A DNA stretch of 31,181 nucleotides from a virus. The translations under genes and the position numbers were made by a program. This document shows, piece by piece, positions 1 to 6,652 of the stretch. The notes below the pieces were generated by a model. The model was given only the letters and a program-made list of their open reading frames with translations. It made no database searches and was not told the DNA's origin. Numbering within the stretch: position 1 is the first letter of the stretch; every line of letters begins with the position of its first letter. The stretch covers positions 1 through 31,181 of the IMG/VR virus record IMGVR_UViG_3300025117_000185; one strand, 5' to 3'.

Positions 1-120
1 GGCGCATGCTGCGCAGAGCCACCATCGGGCTCTTAGGCTCTGGTACTGGCGCATGCTGCGCAGAGCCACCATCGGGCTCTTAGGCTCTGGTACTGGCGCA
101 TGCTGCGCAGAGCCACCATC
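1..120. repeat. 47-bp tandem direct repeat, about 2.5 copies
   Basis: The unit starting GGCGCATGCTGCGCAGAGCC is repeated at 1-47 and 48-94 without change, and a partial third copy covers 95-120. Each unit can fold: GCGCA/TGCGC forms a small hairpin, and AGAGCC pairs with GGCTCT across six bases. The repeat is much richer in G and C than the sequence that follows. It begins at the first base of the window, so more copies may lie upstream. It could be a repeat array, a terminal or recombination site, or an assembly artefact at a contig end. Confidence 0.9.
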
Positions 121-495
121 ACAAGCACTTTTTAATCTCCCTTCCCTTTTGTCTTAAATCTACAATTCGATATTCTTAGACACCGGCACTTGTCGTAAAA
201 CGACAATTTTATAGTCTTTTTTGTGCTTTTAAGACGTGCGTCTACAATGACTTGTGTTAAATTTAACCGTAAAATGTTGGATGATACCAAACGATCATAA
301 TATTGTAGACTGGCGCGCCCAACATGACATAGTTAAATGTGGTATACCTAATATACGCTTGATTTTATGCAGAATCCTTTAACATTAGTACAATCATACA
401 CCTTACAAAAACGTTAAGATTAATATCGTTTTTTTAGGTTAAAATTGGATTGTAACCAATTCAATTTTAGATTACTTTTCAAAAGGAGTTTTACC
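121..495. other. Gene-free stretch with small hairpins upstream of the 496 gene
   Basis: No convincing reading frame is seen here. A perfect 7-bp hairpin (TTGTCGT, loop AAA, ACGACAA) lies at about 190-206 and is followed by TTTTATAG, which resembles a weak Rho-independent terminator. AGACG/CGTCT forms another small hairpin at 232-243. AAAAACG at 407-413 can pair with CGTTTTT at 427-433 before a T run, a second terminator-like element. A TGTGGTATAC string near 338-347 resembles the -10 region of promoters found elsewhere in the window, but no good -35 box sits at the right distance. Confidence 0.5.
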
Positions 496-636
496 ATGTT
501 AAAGAATTTAGCTTCTCTCGTTCTCTTGACCGCTGCGGGTGCGCATTTCATCTATACCTTAGACTTTGCAAGCTTTGGTATCCTGATTTGTGTTATCTGT
601 GTCGTTTTTTTCATCAATTCAATCATCAGCAAATAA
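496..636 (+). CDS. Small membrane protein, unknown function
   Basis: This 46-residue protein is almost entirely hydrophobic, with two likely membrane segments, roughly residues 5-17 and 26-43 (ILICVICVVFFI). The start at 496 is chosen because AAAAGGAG sits just upstream at a normal distance. An in-frame start at 445 lacks a ribosome binding site and would add a non-hydrophobic extension. It is the first of three small genes that end at a shared terminator near 1261-1291. Function is not recognised; small phage membrane proteins can be superinfection-exclusion or holin-like proteins, but nothing here decides it. Confidence 0.7.
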   Translation: MLKNLASLVLLTAAGAHFIYTLDFASFGILICVICVVFFINSIISK

Positions 637-651
637 GGATAGGGTAAAATC

Positions 652-942
652 ATGGAAACAGTTCAAATTGCAAATTACAAGAATGGCAATGGCTTGACAA
701 TTGAATCTGATGTAACCGATAAGGTAAGCGTCACAATTGAAACAACTTATGACGGTGTAACAAGTCGCTATACGAATCACTTTGGGGTTATTACTCTGAT
801 TGGCTGTAAACACTACGTTAAAGGTTTAGAATTAGGGGAGCAAATGTTTTATTATCTGATTAACGCAGAAGTCTACAATGCTTTGCGCTTTGCAAAAAGC
901 GATACTTATACCACTGTCACAGTGGTGCGCGACTTGTCATAA
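652..942 (+). CDS. Hypothetical protein (96 aa)
   Basis: A 96-residue soluble protein with alternating hydrophobic and polar residues typical of beta strands (for example DKVSVTIETTYDG). There is no signal peptide, membrane segment or recognisable motif. The start has AAGGATAGGG upstream as a purine-rich ribosome binding site. It lies 15 bp after the small membrane protein and 36 bp before the next gene, so the three probably share one transcript. No family is recognised. Confidence 0.7.
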   Translation: METVQIANYKNGNGLTIESDVTDKVSVTIETTYDGVTSRYTNHFGVITLIGCKHYVKGLELGEQMFYYLINAEVYNALRFAKSDTYTTVTVVRDLS

Positions 943-978
943 AACAGTAAACTTATCAGACAAAAAGGATTAACCAAC

Positions 979-1221
979 ATGAAAAAAATCTACTCGAATA
1001 AAGACGCCGATATAGAAATTTATATTCTCTTTTCAGTCTGGACTAAGTTCCATTATCAGGATACCCGATTCTCTGCTAAAAACGTTTTAATCAACTGGGG
1101 TCAAACGGTTAAAATTTTTGACAGCTTAGATGACGCTATCAATTGTGACGCTATGGAATGGTTATCACCCGATAATAAAGCAATTGCTCAGGCAAAATTG
1201 ACTCTCGCATGGTTGAAATAA
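979..1221 (+). CDS. Hypothetical protein (80 aa)
   Basis: An 80-residue protein with a charged N-terminus (MKKIYSNKDADIEIYILFSVW) and no clear motif. AAAGGA precedes the ATG at an acceptable distance. It ends 39 bp before a strong hairpin terminator, so it is the last gene of the small 496-1221 cluster. The C-terminal part (residues about 50-80) looks helical. No family is recognised, and its link to the other two genes is only positional. Confidence 0.7.
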   Translation: MKKIYSNKDADIEIYILFSVWTKFHYQDTRFSAKNVLINWGQTVKIFDSLDDAINCDAMEWLSPDNKAIAQAKLTLAWLK

Positions 1222-1260
1222 GGATTTTATTACAGATTAAACCTTAACCTTCCCTTCCCT

Positions 1261-1291
1261 AAAAAGTCTACCCTAAACAGGTAGACTTTTT
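1261..1291. terminator. Strong hairpin terminator, possibly bidirectional
   Basis: AAAAAGTCTACC at 1261-1272 pairs perfectly with GGTAGACTTTTT at 1280-1291 around a 7-nt loop (CTAAACA). The stem has an A run on one side and a T run on the other, so it can end transcription from both directions. It closes the 496-1221 gene cluster and isolates it from the AT-rich region that follows. Confidence 0.9.
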
Positions 1292-1532
1292 GCTTTTAAC
1301 CCAGCTCTTTTCAATTGTTCACTTTTCTAATTATCTCTTTTCGCCTGGACAGATCGCAGCCAACAAATCTATATCAGACTAAACATATCGGAATAGGAAT
1401 TGTTCATTTGCAGAACAAACTTTTAGCCACATTTAAAAACATTGCCGATTCGGAAATAAAAGAGTATCTTTTTGTAGTTTTAATACAATATATTAGTAAT
1501 ATATTGTAGTAATCGGTACTATTTGTTAGATG

Positions 1533-1657
1533 ATCTAATTATACTATTTCTATCTGTTTACAAATGATTAATGATTGTTCTCTTACTGAATTATCTATTG
1601 AGCATACTCTAAGATAATTAGATAATCTAATTATATATAGTTAACTAATCTAATTAT
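1533..1657. repeat. Four ATCTAATTAT boxes including a near-perfect palindrome
   Basis: ATCTAATTAT occurs at 1533-1542, 1625-1634 and 1648-1657, and its reverse complement ATAATTAGAT at 1614-1623. The copies at 1614-1623 and 1625-1634 face each other across one base, giving a perfect inverted repeat with 10-bp arms. The spacing suggests binding sites for a dimeric DNA-binding protein, such as an initiator or repressor. The region is very AT-rich, so some repetition by chance is expected, but four 10-bp matches in 125 bp is more than that. Confidence 0.75.
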
Positions 1658-1891
1658 CTATAACTTATACCCTATATATAGGATATCTCGCGCACGTGTG
1701 CGTACATATAGGGGATATACAGGATATAATAGTTTAGTAAGTAAACAAATAAAGAAGATAGGAATAGTCATATACGTAGATTTGGTCTGTAAAATGGCTC
1801 TTTTTTAGGCATGACTAAATTGTAGATTAGGATAGATGAATATTAGATGTTAGTATGTACTAATATTTAGTGTTAGTATAAGGTAAGATTA

Positions 1892-1944
1892 GATGTAAGT
1901 ATGATGTAAGTACAATGTAAAGTAAAGTATACATGATGTAAGAT
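1892..1944 (+). repeat. GATGTAAGTA short direct repeats
   Basis: GATGTAAGTA occurs at 1892-1901 and 1903-1912 with an 11-bp period, close to one helical turn. Degenerate copies follow at about 1914-1922 (AATGTAAAG) and 1935-1944 (GATGTAAGAT). Related TTAGTATGTA-like strings lie just upstream. The helical phasing would suit side-by-side binding of a protein. Confidence 0.6.
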
Positions 1945-2012
1945 AGATTTTACATTTGATAGCGTATAGATATAAAATACTATGTCCAGACCTAAACTGT
2001 TACTAGTATGAT

Positions 2013-2092
2013 TATTGATATTATCAATGTTACTATCAATAATATCAATATTTTAGTTAAAATAAATAAATATTATCAATATCGATATCAAT
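2013..2092. repeat. TATCAAT iteron-like cluster with 12-bp inverted repeat
   Basis: TATCAAT occurs on the plus strand at 2022-2028, 2034-2040, 2043-2049, 2074-2080 and 2086-2092, and inverted at 2014-2020, six copies in 79 bp. TATTGATATTAT at 2013-2024 and ATAATATCAATA at 2039-2050 form a 12-bp inverted repeat with a 14-nt spacer. ATATCGATAT at about 2079-2088 is a further palindrome. The arrangement resembles initiator-binding iterons. Confidence 0.7.
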
Positions 2093-2282
2093 TATTCTTA
2101 TGATCATAGCAGAGTATAAGAGCCTGTTTCAATGATCATTGCCTACACACTATCTATTTATAGTGTAGAGTAGATTGTATACATATACGCAATTCATATG
2201 ATGATTGTAACGATAGGGGTTATTTTACATGACAGGTCGCAGCACGTTCACATAGGCCGGTATAGCACATTAATCTCTATAG

Positions 2283-2457
2283 CATCATTACCAAAAATCT
2301 ACAACTAAAATTCCTACAAACTAAAACTAAAATATCAAAAAATAATATCAAAATCTCATCAAAAAATCAACGTTTTATCATCCCAAAATCCACTAAAATC
2401 TATCATTTTCTTATCTAAAACTACTCAAAAACAGCTATTATTCCAACAAAAACTATA
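2283..2457 (+). other. Strongly strand-skewed segment, nearly free of G
   Basis: Between 2283 and 2457 the plus strand contains only two G residues (2372 and 2434), while A and C are abundant. The segment holds many CTAAAA, AAAATC and ATCAAAA words but no reading frame. The opposite strand is therefore almost free of C. Such asymmetry is unusual even in AT-rich DNA and suggests a structural or replication role, or an unstructured RNA leader or tail. Confidence 0.75.
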
Positions 2458-2551
2458 GTTTAGAAGCATTAAAATAGTATATAGTAGAAGCCACTAAACG
2501 ATGATTTAGCTCGTAAAACAACAGAATTCGAGCTAATGTAAAATGGTATAA

Positions 2552-2584
2552 AAATAGCTCCTATTTAGAATATAGGAGCTATTT
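2552..2584 (-). terminator. Hairpin terminator downstream of the helicase operon
   Basis: AAATAGCTCCTAT at 2552-2564 pairs with ATAGGAGCTATTT at 2572-2584, a perfect 13-bp stem with a 7-nt loop. Read on the minus strand it is followed by a short T run (TTTTTATACC), as expected for a Rho-independent terminator. It lies about 100 bp beyond the stop of the minus-strand helicase gene and is its likely transcription end. Confidence 0.75.
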
Positions 2585-2614
2585 AAAGTATTCAATTGTG
2601 ATAACTTTCACTAC

Positions 2615-2677
2615 TGCCAGCAATCTGGTCAAAAATGCTTATATATACCTCAATTTGCTGGCAAATACTGGCAAATA
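2615..2677. repeat. Inverted TGCCAGCAA pair and tandem CTGGCAAATA repeat
   Basis: TGCCAGCAA at 2615-2623 is the reverse complement of TTGCTGGCA at 2655-2663. CTGGCAAATA is repeated exactly in tandem at 2658-2667 and 2668-2677, directly beyond the stop codon of the helicase. This could be a protein-binding or recombination site, or a 3' untranslated structure of the helicase mRNA. Confidence 0.65.
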
Positions 2678-2685
2678 AACTGAAG

Positions 2686-4158
2686 TTAAATTCTTTCTAC
2701 AATCCAATATCTTTTGGAATAATTTGAATCTCCCCTATCCCAGCATTCTTTTAAAACTATTCTGTATGGAAGTTTATCTTCTTCAATGTGTTCTTGGATG
2801 CCAGGAAGATTTCTTGCTTTGATTCCTTTTCTTGGAATCACATCAAACATTCTGCCATAAAAATCTTTCTTGAATTTTTCCTTGTCTTCGCCAAATATCC
2901 TTTTACCAACATATCCTTCTAAAAGTTCAGAAATAGTTTTTCTTAAAATAACTTTATCCAAAATTACAGCAAAGGAAGTTCGTATTCCTAAATAACTCAT
3001 AATGTAATCGACATATCCGTTTTCTTCTTCCGAGGAAAACATTTTGATTGCCATTTCGGTAAAATATTCAGAGTAATCTTTCTGAGCAGAATTTACCTCT
3101 CCATTGACATAGAACACTGGATATAGCTTAGTTTTGGTATAAATCAAACTATTCAAATATTCTGATGGGGTTTCGTAATTTTTACTTCTCTCTACTTCTT
3201 TTAGATAGGCCGTGTGTTTTTTATTTTGAACAACTATTTGTCCGTAGTTATTTTGAATGTATAGCTCCAATTTATCTTCTGAATTTGTCCAGCGCCATCT
3301 CCCCAAACATTGAACTATATCTATTGGATCAATCATATCAATGTAGATTTTAGAGATTGAGGAATCAATAATTGAAACTCCGTTATCCATTACTTTAGTT
3401 GTACAAAGAACTTGGCAACTAAATTTGTTTGTATCAATGATTTCTTCCATTGTCTCTTTGCTTGATCGATTATAATTCTTTCTATTGCCATCAGAGCAGA
3501 TAAATTTAGCTGAAATTCCAACATCGGTAAGGCGATTTACAATGTTTAAACAATCTGTAGTGTTGCCAAAGTAAATAACCTTTTCTTCTGAGCCTAAAGA
3601 TTCTAACGAGGGAAATATGGTTGCAATTCCACCGTAAAAGAAAATCTTATTGATATAAGAATAATCTTTTGGCAAAGTGTATCGCTTATCAAATTTGCTT
3701 ATTCCTAGCTTTAGAACATCTGGAGTTGCTGAAAGAAGAATGAAGGTGCAATCAAGGTTGTGATTCTTTATTGTGTCGTAAAACATTGATGATGAAATAT
3801 TAACATCTCTATCTGAGGAAGTATAGTGAATTTCATCTCCAACCACAAATTTATATCCACTCAACTCCTCCCGTATAGAAGAACCTTGTTTTACGGCTGA
3901 CTCAATAGACTGGTAACTTACAATCTTTATTACGTTCGGATCACAACCTATGAAATCTTTTTCTATTTGTTTTCTTAGGAGCGATCTATTTATTAGATAT
4001 AAAATTTGATATCCATTGTCTTGAGCGTATGGATAAAGAATTTTTCTGATGAAGGTAGTTTTTCCGCTGCCGGTCTGAGATTCTATTAAAATTCTCAGAT
4101 CGTCTTTCCAGGTTGGAACATCTTCTTTTGGTATAATGGAATCGATGTATTTTTGCAT
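2686..4158 (-). CDS. Superfamily 2 DEAD/DEAH-type helicase
   Basis: This 490-residue protein has the helicase motifs in order: Walker A TGSGKTT at residues 29-35, Walker B DEIH at 108-111, motif III SAT at 143-145, and motif VI QCLGRWR at 283-289 with the arginine finger. It is an SF2 ATPase that should unwind or translocate on nucleic acid. The layout, with little before Walker A and about 200 residues after motif VI, resembles phage helicases likened to herpesvirus origin-binding proteins; that subfamily is my inference. It lies 15 bp after the upstream Cys-rich gene on the same transcript. No strong ribosome binding site precedes its ATG, so translational coupling is likely. The AT-rich repeats beyond its 3' end fit a replication role. 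Confidence 0.9.
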   Translation of the reverse strand: MQKYIDSIIPKEDVPTWKDDLRILIESQTGSGKTTFIRKILYPYAQDNGYQILYLINRSLLRKQIEKDFIGCDPNVIKIVSYQSIESAVKQGSSIREELSGYKFVVGDEIHYTSSDRDVNISSSMFYDTIKNHNLDCTFILLSATPDVLKLGISKFDKRYTLPKDYSYINKIFFYGGIATIFPSLESLGSEEKVIYFGNTTDCLNIVNRLTDVGISAKFICSDGNRKNYNRSSKETMEEIIDTNKFSCQVLCTTKVMDNGVSIIDSSISKIYIDMIDPIDIVQCLGRWRWTNSEDKLELYIQNNYGQIVVQNKKHTAYLKEVERSKNYETPSEYLNSLIYTKTKLYPVFYVNGEVNSAQKDYSEYFTEMAIKMFSSEEENGYVDYIMSYLGIRTSFAVILDKVILRKTISELLEGYVGKRIFGEDKEKFKKDFYGRMFDVIPRKGIKARNLPGIQEHIEEDKLPYRIVLKECWDRGDSNYSKRYWIVERI

Positions 4159-4173
4159 AGTACAGATTCCATT

Positions 4174-4962
4174 TTACCTAGAACGCTTCCTAGATTTTTT
4201 AGTTGTTTCCTTATTTTTAGTTGGAATATGGCCGACCCAATAATCATTTTCCTGGAAAAAGAAAATACCAACTCCCAAATATTTCATATGGGCGTTTAGC
4301 TCATCGAAACTTGGGTACAAATCATCTATTATTCCTGGGAATAAAATAAACTCATTTCTGACATATGGAATTTGATAATCCATCATGTAAGATAATTCGT
4401 TTGCAAAATTTACAGTTGGGGTATATCCTTCTAATCCAAACTCAACTGTTGACCTAAACATTTCTGCAATCATTTCAGCGTTATAATTGTAAGAAACATC
4501 CTTTAGAGTTTTTCCATTCGTTAAAAGCAAATTCTTAGAAGGCTCTAAAATTGAAAAATGTTTTAAAGCTAAGTTATCCCAACTTTTATCTATTCCAGAT
4601 TCTCCACCTTCAGTCAGAAACATTCCACAATCTGGGCAGAAGAAAAAGTCAAACCTATTATTTCCAGAGCCATTGAGAAATATTGGATTCCAAGCCTCCC
4701 TAACGGCCTTTCTATCTATAAGGTTCAATTCATCTTCCTCTAGTTCTTCGTATGGTTTGCCAAGTTGATTCAATGACTGGACTCTTAAACACCGAGCCAA
4801 CATTTCGTGGTATTCTGGTGAATATGGATTAAGGTCATCTGTATTATTACAAAACCTACAGTGACCATCTCTGGCATTGTTTCTCAAGAATTCTCCATCC
4901 TCGGTTTTGAACGATCTCTCAAACCAAAAATGATCTCCGAACATATTAAATTTGTTCTGCAT
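4174..4962 (-). CDS. Cys-rich protein with split zinc-finger pairs, unknown function
   Basis: A 262-residue protein with CRFC at residues 35-38 and CPDC at 109-112, which could jointly bind one zinc ion. The C-terminus is strongly basic (TKKSRKRSR), suggesting nucleic-acid contact. No enzyme motif is recognised. The start has an excellent AAGGAGG ribosome binding site (4978-4972 on the minus strand) nine bases before the ATG. It is the first gene of the minus-strand operon, with the helicase 15 bp downstream, so a role in replication or recombination is plausible. Its ribosome binding site can be sequestered by the leader RNA. Confidence 0.85.
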   Translation of the reverse strand: MQNKFNMFGDHFWFERSFKTEDGEFLRNNARDGHCRFCNNTDDLNPYSPEYHEMLARCLRVQSLNQLGKPYEELEEDELNLIDRKAVREAWNPIFLNGSGNNRFDFFFCPDCGMFLTEGGESGIDKSWDNLALKHFSILEPSKNLLLTNGKTLKDVSYNYNAEMIAEMFRSTVEFGLEGYTPTVNFANELSYMMDYQIPYVRNEFILFPGIIDDLYPSFDELNAHMKYLGVGIFFFQENDYWVGHIPTKNKETTKKSRKRSR

Positions 4963-5183
4963 AAAAACATCCCTCCTTTTGGGGGTTTCTCGATGCCGAT
5001 TGAATTAAATAAATAGGGAAGAGATTATCGGCAAGGAGGTTGAAAAATCCAATCTCTTATCAGTCGGGTTTATAACTCCCAACCTATCCCTATTCTTTTG
5101 GAACAAACTCGCGTTCCCTTTCTTATTATATATTTGTGTTGTAAATCGTAACACGCAACACAATAGAATCGAAGCATTGTTCC
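4963..5183 (-). promoter_or_regulatory. Structured 5' leader able to hide the ribosome binding site
   Basis: From the predicted start near 5183, the minus-strand mRNA has a leader of about 220 nt. CCUCCUU (5039-5033) followed directly by GCCGAU (5032-5027) can pair with AUCGGC (5000-4995) and then AAGGAGG (4978-4972), which is the ribosome binding site of the first gene. The two stem blocks are contiguous on the 5' side and separated by a 16-nt bulge on the 3' side. Upstream AAGAGAUU (5058-5051) can instead pair with AAUCUCUU (5026-5019) inside the loop, a possible competing fold. It does not match a riboswitch class I know. Confidence 0.5.
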
Positions 5184-5189
5184 TGGATA

Positions 5190-5218
5190 ATAGTACCACA
5201 AAAAGGCGAATTTGTCAA
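5190..5218 (-). promoter_or_regulatory. Sigma-70-like promoter for the helicase operon
   Basis: On the minus strand, TTGACA (5218-5213) and TACTAT (5195-5190) are separated by 17 bp. The -35 is perfect and the -10 matches four of six consensus bases. The spacer ends in TGTGG, a feature shared with the promoter near 19296. It faces away from the plus-strand promoter 45 bp further on, so the two operons start divergently. Confidence 0.8.
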
Positions 5219-5262
5219 TAGGGAATTTGTGGCCGAGTTTATATATTCCCCAATATTGCCTC

Positions 5263-5291
5263 TTGACAAAATGCAAATTTTATGGTAGAAT
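5263..5291 (+). promoter_or_regulatory. Sigma-70-like promoter for the accessory-gene operon
   Basis: TTGACA at 5263-5268 and TAGAAT at 5286-5291 are 17 bp apart, a perfect -35 and a good -10. The spacer ends in ATGG. AAAGGAG and the ATG of the nucleotidyltransferase at 5313 follow shortly after, leaving a short leader. It probably drives the long run of small genes to the RNA polymerase gene. Confidence 0.88.
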
Positions 5292-5312
5292 ATTTATAGT
5301 AAAAGGAGTAAA

Positions 5313-6221
5313 ATGAAAAACTGGAATCCTGCTGAATATCTAATTTTTGAAACCGTTACAGGTTCTCATTTGTATGGAACTTCTACACCTGATAGCGATG
5401 TTGATTTACGAGGAATTTGCATTCCACCAAGAGAAGTTATGTTGAATCCATTTCAGGGGTTTGAACAGAAAGACTCTGGATTCGAGGAAGAAGATCGTGT
5501 GATTTACGGGCTAGAGAAATTTGTAAAACTTTGTGCTGATGCAAATCCGAACATCATAGAATTACTTTTTGCTCCAAAAGATTCTTGGAAGTTTATTGAT
5601 TTGAGGGGAAAAACTCTTTTAAGAAATTACACTCTCTTTTTATCTAAGAAGATCAAACACACCTTTACGGGCTATGCTTTTTCTCAGTTGAATGATATCA
5701 AACGTCATCGGCAATGGTTTCTTGATCCACCAAAACAAAAACCTAGCAGAAAAGAATATGGTCTTGGAGAAACACCTATTGTTAGCGGAGATTCTTTGTC
5801 AGCACTTTCTAATCGTTTAGACTTACTCAAAGAAGATGTTCGAGATGAAATTAAAAGAGAACTTTCTTACAGAGAAGCTAAAATTCGTTGGGATAATTAT
5901 TGGTCTTGGAAAGTCAATCGTAATCCAAAAAGAATGCAGATGGAAGAAAAATTCGGTTATGATACCAAACACGCAATGCACCTTGTTCGTTTGATGATTG
6001 AAGGAAAAAATCTTTTGTTAGACGGATACCTGGAATTTCCACTAGAAGATTCTGCTTGGTTGATTGCAATTCGAAATGGAGAATATACCTATGAGCAAAT
6101 TTTAGATTTGGCAACAAACATGGAGGCTGATTTTGATCTATGGTATGAAAAATCATTTCTTCCTAACGGGCCAGACAGAGAGGCGATCAGTGAGATGTAT
6201 TTATATTTGACGAAGGAGTAA
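5313..6221 (+). CDS. Nucleotidyltransferase of the polymerase-beta superfamily (COG3541/RlaP-like)
   Basis: A 302-residue protein with the nucleotidyltransferase signature near its start: GS at residues 17-18 followed by SDVD with metal-binding aspartates D29 and D31, then LRG. This matches the predicted nucleotidyltransferases of COG3541 (pfam10127) found in many phages. The family is expected to transfer a nucleotidyl group to RNA, protein or a small molecule, but substrates are mostly unknown. It opens the plus-strand operon 22 bp after a clear promoter, with a good AAAGGAG site. The 3-bp gap to the next gene indicates co-transcription. A role in tRNA repair or host modification is only a guess. 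Confidence 0.85.
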   Translation: MKNWNPAEYLIFETVTGSHLYGTSTPDSDVDLRGICIPPREVMLNPFQGFEQKDSGFEEEDRVIYGLEKFVKLCADANPNIIELLFAPKDSWKFIDLRGKTLLRNYTLFLSKKIKHTFTGYAFSQLNDIKRHRQWFLDPPKQKPSRKEYGLGETPIVSGDSLSALSNRLDLLKEDVRDEIKRELSYREAKIRWDNYWSWKVNRNPKRMQMEEKFGYDTKHAMHLVRLMIEGKNLLLDGYLEFPLEDSAWLIAIRNGEYTYEQILDLATNMEADFDLWYEKSFLPNGPDREAISEMYLYLTKE

Positions 6222-6224
6222 AAT

Positions 6225-6650
6225 ATGTTAAAATTTATACGGAAGTTATTTTTTCTTATTGCTGGTGTCGGTATAGGAGTTGGAATTGCTCTTGCTGCAA
6301 TTCTTGCTATTCCCGTTTATGCAAGTACAGAGAATCCAGATAATTACTACTGGAACAGCGGTCAATTTGTTGGCTCATTGATTTTAGAAGAAGGTTCAGT
6401 TTACTGTTTTCTTGAAGGCGAAACTAATCTGAATTGCTATCATTACTCAAATGAACCTTATGTAATTTACAGCAATCAAGTAAGTGATTCTAAGTTTATT
6501 CGATTTGATGGCTGTAATAAAGACGGTTGGATTACTGTTTTAGGTAACGGTACTACTACAATGAAATTTGAACTACCTTCAAAAGTAGTTTCTTGTAGTA
6601 GTCAAAATAACGCAATATTTTACCCGATTATAATGACAGGAGGAGAATAA
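6225..6650 (+). CDS. Membrane-anchored or secreted protein, unknown function
   Basis: A 141-residue protein with a basic N-terminus (MLKFIRK) and a long hydrophobic segment at about residues 8-32, then a likely exported domain beginning near VYASTENPDN. The segment is either an uncleaved anchor or a signal peptide with a possible cleavage after an Ala near residue 33. The outer domain is beta-rich with four cysteines that could form disulfides (C65, C75, C101 and C127 by approximate count). It starts 3 bp after the nucleotidyltransferase. Phage exported proteins early in an operon can block superinfection, but no family is recognised. Confidence 0.75.
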   Translation: MLKFIRKLFFLIAGVGIGVGIALAAILAIPVYASTENPDNYYWNSGQFVGSLILEEGSVYCFLEGETNLNCYHYSNEPYVIYSNQVSDSKFIRFDGCNKDGWITVLGNGTTTMKFELPSKVVSCSSQNNAIFYPIIMTGGE

Positions 6651-6652
6651 TT

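Larger units (their letters stand above)
1292..2685. other. AT-rich gene-free region, candidate replication origin or control region
   Basis: About 1.4 kb with no supported gene, extremely AT-rich and full of short repeats. It contains four copies of ATCTAATTAT (two forming a large palindrome), a palindrome CCTATATATAGG at 1671-1682 next to the hairpin CGCAC/GTGCG at 1691-1702, GATGTAAGTA direct repeats near 1892-1912, a TATCAAT cluster at 2014-2092, and a nearly G-free strand at 2283-2457. The helicase gene on the minus strand ends just beyond it. Clusters of short repeats next to a replication helicase are typical of phage origins, but no initiator is proven to bind here. Confidence 0.55.

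Noticed and set aside
1-120. The 47-bp repeats as a CRISPR array
   Set aside because: The copies are directly adjacent with no unique spacers between them.
1315-1509. A 64-codon frame with a TTG start in the AT-rich region
   Set aside because: It has no ribosome binding site, begins just after a terminator and looks like translated low-complexity DNA.
4963-5183. The leader as a known riboswitch (for example preQ1 or THF)
   Set aside because: I could not match any conserved riboswitch core; only the base-pairing logic is supported.
5005-5276. Minus-strand frames in the leader and promoter region
   Set aside because: They overlap the promoters and the leader structure, have no good ribosome binding sites and show no protein-like pattern.
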